A model generated the notes under the pieces. The model did not search any database. It saw only the letters and a list, made by a program, of their open reading frames with translations, and was not told the origin of the DNA. A stretch of DNA of 37,026 nt from assembly GCA_944372445.1 (NCBI GenBank), contig CALVZE010000009.1:1-37026 (forward strand). The letters are read 5' to 3'. This DNA comes from an uncultured Clostridia bacterium. GTDB taxonomy: Bacteria; Bacillota; Clostridia; Christensenellales; UBA1242. Within the stretch, counting starts at the first letter, position 1; every line of letters starts with the position of its first letter. Of this stretch, positions 24,260 through 36,200 are shown piece by piece. A program made the position numbers and the translations under genes.

Positions 24260-27200
24260 ATGAAAGTAAAAAGTTTTTTAATATCGCTACTATTAATGAT
24301 TGGCGGTTCATTCGGAGCGTTTGCTTTGACCTTGGGGACAACCAATTTGTCACAAGCTGTCAGTGTGGACGCCAGCGTTTGGGACGGCGCGTATGCCACA
24401 AGCGTCAACACCGATGATGTTGATATCATAGGCTATAATGGTTCGGGTGGAGAAGTGTCGCTTTCGTCAGCTACCACCTTAAAGATTTACACAGCCAAAG
24501 GCTTTTCCTATTTTGCTGGGCAAGTTACCAATGGGAACACTTATGCAAACAAGACTATTTATCTTGAATGCGACATTGATTTAAGTGGCCACGCTTGGAC
24601 GCCTATGGGTGGAAAGACCACGTATTTTATGGGAACTTTTGATGGCAACAACAACACAATCTATAACCTCAGAAATAATTCCTCTTATACCACCTTTGGA
24701 CTCTTTTCAAAAGTTGAGGGAACAGTAAAAGATATTAACCTTGTTTCAGTTGATATTTCCTATACCGGCACTTTGTCCTCTTCTCAGTATGTTGGCGGTA
24801 TTGCGGGAGAACTTCATGGTGGAACAATTCAAGGGGTAAGTGTAAAGGGAAATATATATTCAAGTGCTTTCAATGCCACTTCATATGTTGGCGGACTTGT
24901 GGGCTATGCCTATGACGCAGGCATCAACGATTATGATACTTCAAGCCCTGCGATCATTGTGAATTCTTCCAACTATGCCTCAGTTTCCGGCGTTTCTGTT
25001 GTCGGCGGACTTGTGGGTGCGACTGACGGCGATGTAGATATTGTCACATCGTTTAACAAAGGGACAATTTCAAACAGTCAAAATTCTTTGACTTCTTCTA
25101 TAAGTGTCGGCGGACTTGTGGGTAGAGAGAGTGTGACAACAAGGAAATATTTAAACATTACAAATTCCTTTAACAACGGCGAAATCACACTTAATGCCAG
25201 CACAAACAATGTCGATGTTAAAGCGGGCGGAATACTTGGCAGTGCGGATAGCATTAGGTCAGGCTCTTCTCTTTTCAACTACTTTAAATTTAAGCATGTC
25301 TATAATGCCGGTGATTTCAATGTGTCGGGTTATTCAAGCGCCTCGAATAGGTCAGTGTATGTTGCTGGTCTTGTCGGTTTTGCTGATAGACCTGTCAATG
25401 TTTTTACAAATGACAGTTTAATAAGCTATGCTTTCAACATCGGCGACCTTGTTTCGTTAGACGGCTCTTCTAAAATTACGAGCATAGGCAGTAGGCTACA
25501 TTTTAGAGAGATTATGGGAACGACTATTTCCAATTATACGGCAACAGGTGTCAGTCAAAACGATGTCTATTTTGACTATGACGCGCAATATCAAATTTTC
25601 TATAATTCCTCGGCTTACAATGACCTTAGAAATATGATAAGCGTGCCACAACTTGATGGCAAGGCGACTTCTTATGAATTTTTGTCAACAAAGGCAAATA
25701 AGGCTAAAGGTATCTATGGTATGGGTCTTGAATTCTATAACGGCTCAAGCGGATGCTGGATGCTCAGCGAAACTGTCAACAACGGACTTCCTTATTTATA
25801 CTTCAACAACGAGGACGCAAACGATGATTGGGACAATACTGTTAGTGGCACATGGCAAGGAGAAGGAACGCTTACTTCTCCATACCTAATTTACACCGCG
25901 GAAGACTTGTCGCTTATTGCTGATAGGTATAATGCTGGCTCTTACAGTGAGGTTAGTGTTACATATTTTTCTCTTCAAAATGACATTGATTTAAGCTCAA
26001 AGGCGTGGGAACCTATCGGTATCAATAATTATTCCTTCAAAAATGCTGTTTTTGACGGCAATGGATATACTATTTCTGGTATCAACTGTTCTCTTCAAGT
26101 GGACTACAACCAAAGTGTTGGTTTGTTTGGAACAATAGAAAACGCTGTCGTGCGCAATGTGATTGTGGAAGATTTTAGATTTATAGGTAGCGCAAACTAC
26201 ACTTTAAATCGCGCCACACTTATCGGAAATGCTGTGCAGTCATATATCATCAACTGTCGCGACAACACCGGCTATACTTATGATAATCTTAATGACGAAA
26301 AGGTTTACACTATTGCAAACGCCTCGGCCTCTTATCTTATCTATGGCAGTAACAATGTTTCAGGCAGTTCGTATGACGCTGGAATGGAAAACATTTCAAG
26401 CACGACAAATCAATATTTAACAAAAGGCGCAGAAACACATTTAAACACAGAGGGCGGTGCGGTTTACGATGATGTTATAAGCACGGCTCAAAGAGAGATA
26501 ACACCGCACTTTGGTGATGGTAAATTTGTGGTGGTAGGAAGCAAGATAACAAGCGTGACACTCAACAGTGGTAGCAAACTATATGACAGAACATATATGA
26601 CTACACTTCCTGTTGACACGATTGAGGCAGATAGCGACAACGATTTAGACAACAGTTTCTATATTGTTAGAGAAGGCTACAAAATTGATGAAGATGGTTA
26701 TAATGTTAACGGCACGCTGGTTTCTAACTTGCCAGGAGCAAGTGCCTATGTAAATTTAATCAACTTAGGAATTACAGCCGTTTGGCAAAAAGCGCCTAAT
26801 GTTGAGTTTAAAGTATATTATAACACTTATGAGAAATATTGGAACACACAAAAAGGTCATTATGGAAATGTAAACTATGAAGGAATAGGCACTGACAAAT
26901 CAGTTTCGACCTCTATGCTATATAACTCTTTCAATAGTTTGGCAGGGCTTAGAGAAAACATATTGAGTGCCGTTTCGCCGTTAAGCAGAGAAAATTTTGA
27001 GATAGTTGGCGTTTATTCTGATTTTAGCAAAGGAGAATATAGCGGACTGAATATTCTTGCGGACAATCAAGACACAACGGGCTATTTCTTTAATACTGAT
27101 GATAACTATTATTTGAAATGGCAAGGAACAGAGGATGATGTATATACCGTTACATTAAATTTCAGCGATACGGCGGCTAATGGCTATGTTGATAGATATG

Positions 27201-30200
27201 CTTGGACAGAAGCTGTTGAATCGGTTGAAGTTATCTTCAACTCAATGAAGGCAAATGATAAAGTTGGCGAAGTTGACAGGCTCTCTTACGACATAGAAGA
27301 AACACTTTCTTCTAGCGACCAAATTATATTTAACTACTCAACCGAGGATGTTGACGAATATTATGAAAGTATTGAGATTGAGGTTAAACTGAAATTAGGC
27401 TTTACCTTTGATATGAAGTCAAATTCCGGTGCCTTTGTTGGACCGTCTAACAGCTCTGGAAATGCAAGTTATAATTCATATGTAGACACTTATGGAAGTG
27501 CTTTTGTTACATACCCTCCAAACGAAATAGAAGATTGGAGTAAAAATAATACACAAGAGGTTGCCACATATTCTTTTGGACAAGCGGTTGGTAATGCTGG
27601 TATTAATTTGGAAATTGCGCGTTCTTCAAATTCATTCAAATTGAATGTTGGAGAAGGAGTTTATTTTGCGCTTGCTTTGCCAGAGACCACTCTAAATTCA
27701 GGTTTCTTTGAGGTGTTTAACGGCGAAGGAGAGGACGGCTTTATTCCACTTCAAGAATATCACTATGACTTTTTCTTAAATGTAAGCAATCAACTGTTTG
27801 GATTTAGGTTCGGTTTGAATATGTTTGACAATTATATGCTTTCCACTGTAAGAGATTTTGATATGGAAAATACAGCTGGTTATGTTAATTTTGATAATGA
27901 TGAGAATTTTAACGGGTTTTTAATTCGTCTATATTTTCCAGAAAATGAGCAAGGCGAACAATATAAATATTATCTCTATGAATTTGGCGAGATATTAAAT
28001 GATGAAGTAACCATTCTTTCAGAGTCGCTTTATCTTGTGGAAGCGGTAGAATCGCAAGCTCGAAACGACAGTGCAAATTATAGAAGTTACAATGGCTTTA
28101 CTTTTAAGATAATTGACAGAATCGCAAACATTGAGCGCGATAAAGATGCGGTTGCTGACGAGAATACTACTAACATGGAATACACCGTCAACTTCTACAC
28201 AAATCAAGAATTTGGCTTAATCTTTTCAACTGAAAGCGCTGATAATTATATGGTAGAATATTCTGGCAACAAAGATGCCTCAGAAGATAGAGATTCCACT
28301 CTTGAAGTTTTGATGCCGGTAGAAAATATTACATCAAGCAATCTACAAAAAATCTACTATGATTTCTCCAAGGCAAAAGATAAGGGCGAGAATTTCTATT
28401 CTGTTGCTGTCTATCTTGGAGCATCAAGCGACATTGAAGCAAACGAACTTATCACAGTTTCTCAAAAGAGAATAACGGCGAAAGTTTCTATTCAGTTTGT
28501 GGACGAAAGCGGTAGGCTTATATCTAACACAGAAGAGATGCCTTTACCTACTATATATCTTTCGCTAAATGAAACAGACAACGCCGTTCAAAATGTGGAA
28601 AAGTGGACAAAATATACACAAGGTTCACAGATTACAATAAGTCCGCTTACTTCACAATCTATGACGCTCAGAATTGTCAACAACGAATATTATCAATGGA
28701 TTTATCGTAAAGACAATTTAACTTCAACCGCGGTTAAATTTAGCGAATTTAAAGGACAGACTGAAGATGGTGTCTATTATAAAGATGACAAAAAACTTGA
28801 AAATCTGTCCTATGAGCTATATTTAAACATCGTTAAAGACGGAGCGATGTTTGATTCAAGTGGAAATCCTTTTAATTATGAAGAGTTAAAGCAAGGATCC
28901 TCTTTAAATGATTATTTTGTCGTTTATGAGCCATCAGACACAAGCAGTGCAATCATGGGCGTCACCGGGCTTATTTATGAAAGCGAAAAGACGGCTTTTG
29001 ACTTCAACATGTATTTTGACGAAGCTTATGTTTCGTCTGGCGAAGGGCAACCGCAACGACAGCTAGAACATTTGCCAGAGGGCTACGATTTCGTTTTGAC
29101 TTTTGTTTTGAAAGATGTAGATTACAGTGTCAATATTGAAACAAAATATAAACAGACAGCAGAAAGCGAACTATATGATGATGACACAAACATAAGTGAG
29201 GTATTTACAGACACAAGCGAAGGCGCCGCCAGTGTTGATTTAGGGGCGCATGATGGTTTTGGTATGCGCACAGGCTCTAATCAAGTTTCCACATTTAGCA
29301 CTCGCAATAATACTTCTAGCGGTTATGATTTTGCCGGCTTCCAAATTGTCACTGATGGCGAGGAGGATACAGTAATCAGCGAATATATCAGCCATGAAAC
29401 AGAAGCAGAATACTCTTCTATGGTTGCCTTCCTAGATTATTATAGCGAATATTTACATTATGACAGCGAAAAAGATAGTTACGCAATCGACTTACAGGCG
29501 ATATATATTAGTAACACAATTGAGTATGAAGCAAGCGGAAGCGGAGATCTTACCAATATTACAGACGGCAGAACAATCGTTGAGAACTACAATGGTTCAA
29601 CTTCTCTAAAATATCTCTCGCAGGGCATTTCTGAGGTGCATGGGCTGACGGCTGGAACATACTACTATGGCAGTAGTGCTACCGGTGAAGCCGATGACCT
29701 TGGTGAAGCTAATTTTGTATTTGAAATGAATGAGTATTATTCTAACCGATATGATTTTACAGGCGTGGCACTTATGGATGAAGAATCATATTTACTTTCA
29801 AGCAAGATCTACGATGACAGTTTGTATCTCACAAAATTCAGTGCAAGTGTTTACACTGACCAAATTACGATTGAAACAGGGCTTAATAAAATAACGGTGG
29901 ACGGAGACCTTGTTAAGGAATACTTCAAAAACAATATCGGCTCTCTTGCAGGACAAAAAATATATATTGTGCCGGTGGTAGAGCAGAAGACCTTAATTGT
30001 TTCCTTAACTTCGGGTGCAAGCGAAGATGAAATAGTTTATGATAAAGACGGCAATGACACAACCTTAAAAGAGGTCCACTTACAATTCTATTACAACACC
30101 GCAACGAACATCGAATTTGACAAAGAATACCTTAAAAATAAAGAGGATGAACTTGAAAGTTATTATCTTGTAAGCACAGAGGACAGCGTCATCCTAAATG

Positions 30201-33200
30201 ATTATTTCAACAAAAAATCAGGCTATCAGACAAACGGTTGGCTTGTCTATAACGGCGATAAAACAGAAACAACGCCAATTTACATCAATTATTACAGAAT
30301 AGACGAAAATTACTTTGCGCCAGAATATTTAGACGAATTGGGCGTGGCAGACTATCGCGTCCATATAGAACGCAACTATATATCTAACACCTATTATATC
30401 AATTATTCTAGTGGCGACGAGAGAGTGGAAGGTAGTAGCGTTTTTGGTATTTCCACAGGAACAACATCTAGCACTCTTTCTAGTTATGGCGAAACGGTTG
30501 AGATAGCACAAAATGGCTTCTTGCTGACAGGCTATACCTTCTTAAATTGGAACACAAATATCGACGGAACAGGCAAAAGCTTTGAAGCAGGCGAAGTGAT
30601 TACAGAAAGCTTATGCACAGGCGAAAGTGGCGACACGGCTATCACACTTTACGCTCAATGGAGTGCAAAGAAGTATGATGTTGAAGTTGTTTTCAATGGA
30701 GGAACAGTGGAAGGCAGTGATGCCGAAAACATGCTTATTGAAGATGTTGACTACAACACAAGATTGTCAATGTTATCTAGCATTGTTGTGACAAGAGAAG
30801 GCTTCACCTTTGACGGCTTCTACACCTTGGCACCAGGCGGAATTAAGTCTGACTATTATAAGGTGGACGAATATTCCATTTTAAATAGTTCAATCTATGG
30901 CTTTAATGATGTTGAAGGTGATGTTGCGATTACAATCTATGCCACATGGCGCTTTACAGGTGAAGTAAGCTTTACCGTTGACAACAATACTAAATCTTAT
31001 ACCTATGCAGGAGAAGATATTTCTTCGCCGATAAGTGACTATAAGTTTAACGGAACAAACTTGCAATTTTCATTCGACGACTTCTTAGTGACAACCTCTT
31101 TCCCTAATGTTGAAGTGTCTTATGAAGTAAGCGGGGCAACCTTTGACGGAAATAATATTATTCTCACAAAGCCAAATGTTGGAACTTATTATGTATATCT
31201 AACATTGACATTGACTGACACTAGCGAGTTTTATCCAAGTGGTGAAATTGCCACTGCAAGCGGAGAATTTGTCTTCATAATCAACCCTGCTGATATTGAC
31301 TACACCTATTCAAGCGACTATTCATTATATTATGAAAACATCAAATATCTTGTATCTCTTATCGAGAGCGAGGCAGAGATAGCAAAGTATGAAAATTATA
31401 ACAATTTCACAAATATGATGAACAGCTTAAAGACAGACGGAGTTTTATCTTCTACTGCAACTGCTGACAACACTTATGAATATCTATTTATGAAGTATTA
31501 TAACATGCTTAACAACAAAATTGTCAATGCGGAAAGTTATAATAAATTTATCACATTTAGAAATTGGACTTATGATGAATATCTTGCTTATTATGACAAC
31601 ACAAACTACTTCTCTTCTGAAGGCGTAAGCGGTGATGATGTTGCCGTTGACCTAGTAGATGAGAGAGCGACAAGAGCAAATGTGCTTCAAAGTGCTTTCC
31701 TATTAAGTTATGATGTAAACAACAGAATAAGCTCAGCTACACTATATGGCGAAGGCGTGTCTACAATCTATAATGCTTCTCAATTTGTTTTGACTTCTCC
31801 TTCGGCTGTCAGTGTGACAAGCGATATACAGATTGAAACAATTGAAGTTATTTCTTCTTATAATATGCTATCTAACACTTCTTATGAAGTGCGTGCTTAT
31901 ATCAACTCTTCAAATGGAGAACTCTTAAATAACTATAATCTTGAAATGATAGAGCTTGACGGCGAAATTAAATACTACATCAACCTTCCAAACGCATATA
32001 TGCTTATACAAGTTTTGAAACTTTCAAACAACAGCGCAATGCAGTCTAGGTTCTATGACAAGAGTGTGGAAGAAATAGAGGTTAAATATAAAGGTGATAA
32101 ACAAGACACCTATTTTAGGGCGCTTGACAGAACGACTTACACACAACTTGAAGAAGGGTCCACTTTCTATATCAATTTAAGGCTTTATACCTCCAACATA
32201 GGCAACAGCGACCACGACACAAAATACAACTTCTACACACCAGAAAATCACTTTGATTTCTCATTTTATCAGGTGCTTTCTGTTGTAGACGGCAATGAAG
32301 AAAATGTAACAAGCGATGTGAATTTAATTCTTTCCGAAGATTTCTCATTTACAATCTATAATGTTGAAAACACGGTTCAGATAAAGCTAAATCCTAAACT
32401 TTTAACTAAGGTGGACGGATATAGGCAAGTTGTTGACCTTGACGAACAGTATTATGAAAATCTTTTCAGTGTGACAGGTTTCACATACTCTCTTGACGGA
32501 GAGAGTGAGGATATTGCGGATGAAAGTTCGGGCTTAGAGGACGGAAGATATTATACGGAAGAGGGCGGAGTGCTTCTCTTTGAAATTACAGGAAACAACA
32601 CAGGTTCTCCTGTTATTATCGCCACAAAGCCACTGACCTCAATAGTAATTCAAGTTACGCCTAGACTTGGCTCTTATATAAGACTTGTGGACATAGGTCA
32701 AGTTGAGGCATATGAGTTTGAGGGTGACGGCGTCAGAGCGTCAGGTGAATATGTGTTTGATTTAAGCGAAGACTCAGGAGAAATCGTCTATGAAGAGGAC
32801 GCTATAACCGAAGTAAATTATTATGCTACTTTCAGCGACCTTGTCAAAGTCAACATTGACTATAACTTGCCTGTTAATAATGACGAAATGACCACATACT
32901 TAAAACTTGCAGAGGACACAAGTGAAGACATAATGTTCCCTTTTGAAGATTTCTTGACTTGTGAAAGATTGTCTTATGTAGCTGGTGATGGGTCGGAAGC
33001 AGATTATTCCACAATCTTTACGGGCGTCAACGGAACATATGTTGGTGTAACTGACAACATTTTTGCTCCTGTTCAGCTTAAAGCTTATTGGGGAATAGGT
33101 GATATATATGTAAGTTCAAGATTAGTAAATTACAGACAGAGCGTTGGCACGCTGGAAAGCGTCTATGCGTATAATGTTTGCACATTTAGTAACAATCAAA

Positions 33201-36200
33201 GCGAACTTTTTGACTACAAGTTTGAAATTGTCTATCGTGGTAAAGAGGGCGAAGTAACTAGAGTTGTAGCGGAGAGCAACAACTTCAACACTCTTGTCTA
33301 TAACCTTGAAAACGGTGGAACTATCAAAGATAATGGTATCTATCAGATAAGAATTACAGTGACAATGAAGGAGGCTTATAGAGATATCCTTTCTGACCCA
33401 TCGAAATATCAAATAGTCAATGAGAATGTTTCTTTTGAAATTGATTTACAACCTATTAAGATTGTCGGCATTGAATATGTGGGACAAAGTGAGATAACCT
33501 ATGACGGCGAGGAACACAACAGCAGTTTCTCTCTAAATGTTTCCTATCATATGTTTGATGCAACACTTGACGACTATAACTTAGAGGATGTTCAAGTTGT
33601 AAACTATGTCTTTGGACAAGAGGGAATGTTTGACATCACGATTAAAAGTGGCGACCTTGTGGTTACATCTGTTAAGAATGTCGGAGAGTATATCATTGAT
33701 TTTGAAATTGACGAAAGTTACTATCTCTATGAAGGCGTGACAACTTCTTTCACCTTAAATATTTTAAAAGATGTCATAAATCTAGAAGAAGAGAATATCA
33801 CGTTCTCAAAGAAGTTCAATACAGCCGACCCTGAACTTAAATACACAATTAGCACGAACGGCGAAACATTGGAGTTCAACTTAAATAGGACAGCGGGCGA
33901 AGATATTGGAAATTATGACTTATTCTTAAATAGTGACAATGGTTTTGTTTGCTCTAACCTTACCTCTAACTATCAAGTTGTATATGGCGCTACCGTGCTT
34001 TATGACGGCACTCTTCAAAATTTAACTACATCGGTTGGCGACTTTGAAATTGTAAAGGCAGACACTTTAAGACTTTCATGGCAAGGTTCAAATGTAATTC
34101 AAGAAACATATAACACAAATGGCTACAAACTCCAAATTAAAGACGGCGAAGTGATAGTTTATAGCGAAGATAATGAAGTCACAAATAGCGCCTTAATAGT
34201 TTACGATGTAAATGTCGGCGCGGAAGTCGGTGAGAACCTTTTAATTATTGAAGAGTTACTCAATTATGACAATATCACCTTGATGCTTTATAATTCGCTT
34301 AGTTATGAAACGGCAATAGACAGCGCGGTTTATGAAATTAGAGTGGTTGTAAAAGAGGGTGCTGAGATTGCAAACTACTACAACAGCATCATCTTTGATG
34401 AGGGTTACACCTTTGAGATTTTGCCAATGCCGATTGATGTTTCTGGAATATCGCTCAGCAAGGTATATGACGGCAATCCAAATCTTAGAGTTGATTTAGA
34501 AGGCAATGTCGTAGGCGAAAATTATGAAGGTATTTACATAAACGCCACATTCGCAACCTATCATGCGGGCGAAAATATCAATGTTTCACTTGTGCTTTCA
34601 GCAACCGAAGGATATAACGCGAACAACTATACTCTTAGCGCGGTCACTCACAAAGGAAAAATTGAAAAACGCGATGCCATTCTTAACATTTCAGCACGCT
34701 ATGAAGAGGATGAAAGTTCTTATGTGTATGGCGAATTAAATAGAAATAATCTAGAAGACAATTTAAAACTGACAGTGTTAGATTTGGACGGAAGCACAGA
34801 CTTAACCGACATCTTTAATATTTCCTCTTACACGCTTAACTTAGATTTACAAAACGCACAAGCAAACAGACTCGGCTTCTTCTATCAAGGTGCATATAAT
34901 GTTGCGGTTGTAAGCTATTCCTTTGCTGATTTCAATATGACGGAGATAAATAGTAGCAGTGTTACAATCTCTCCTTATGAATACAACTTGGTTTTGCCTG
35001 AAAACTATATCAAAATTACCACCGTTGACACTGTTTCTACTTATACTGACACACAAACCTATGCTGTCACAGGCGACTCTATAACTCTATCCTATATTCC
35101 TGACGGCTTGGAACAAGGCACGACCGGTGCGGAAGGACAATATGACCTTCTTTTGAATGGTGCAGAGTCCTTTGTAAATGGCAGTATTATTGTGACACTT
35201 TCTGCGGAAAATTCCTTCCAAATTGTGCCAACCGAGGAGATAATTTTCCTTAAATTTGAAGATACCAGCCTGTTGAACCTTGATTACAATGGCTATAACT
35301 ACAACATGAGCATTGAAGACAACAATCTTGTCATTGAAAACGAAAATTCATCTCCATTAAATCTAGCTTTCAACCTATACAGAAAGACAGGCTCGGGAGA
35401 CGAGGCGTTTACAGGAAGTATAACCTCTGTCAACATCTATTTAAATGGTAATGTTCACACCTTTAAAGATGCAGGAAATTATAGACTTTATCTTTCGATT
35501 GAAGCGGAGGGCGCAACCAATTTTGCTCTCTATGAAAATTACTACATTGTTGTTGACGCGATTGAGGTTGACACAACTTCTTTAAATCTAACAAAAACAT
35601 ATGACGGCACAAACAGGTTAGAAAATATCGACTTTGCTGAGCGCATTAATGATGGAGTTGTAAGTGACGATGTGTCGATAACAGCGATTTTTGCAACAAG
35701 TCAAGTTGGAACTGACATTGATGTCACCCTATACCTCAATGGAACATCGGGTAAGAATTATAAGTTTGCGGGCGATATAAACTCTGCCTTAGGTGAAATT
35801 ATTAAGGCCAACGCTGTGATAGCTCTATCTAACAGCACTTATAATTATGGAGCGCTGAAAGCTGATAGTGGGTTTGTTTATATAGTAACCTCAGGTGAAA
35901 AGACTGTTTCAACGACAGAGTATAGCGTTGTTCCAGAAATCTTAAACGGTGAATATTCCGAGAGTGATTATTTGACTGTTGGAAGTTATAATTTGTCACT
36001 CGTGATTGAAAGCAATAACTATAATATAACGCCTTCAACATTGACATTTAGTGTTGTTCCGTTTAAACTTAATTTCACTTTCACAACAGACGGAGCTTAC
36101 AGAACAAGTTATGGTTCAGAGGAAAGCTTGGAAGACAGCTTTGTGCGAGACTACAACACAATCTTCGGCGACACTATCGAAGTTACCTTTACAAGAAGTG

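Noticed and set aside
24455-25400. IgA1-protease (M26) call for the GLUG region
   Set aside because: GLUG coils occur in M26 peptidases, but no HExxH zinc motif was seen in the translated protein, so only the repeat type is claimed.
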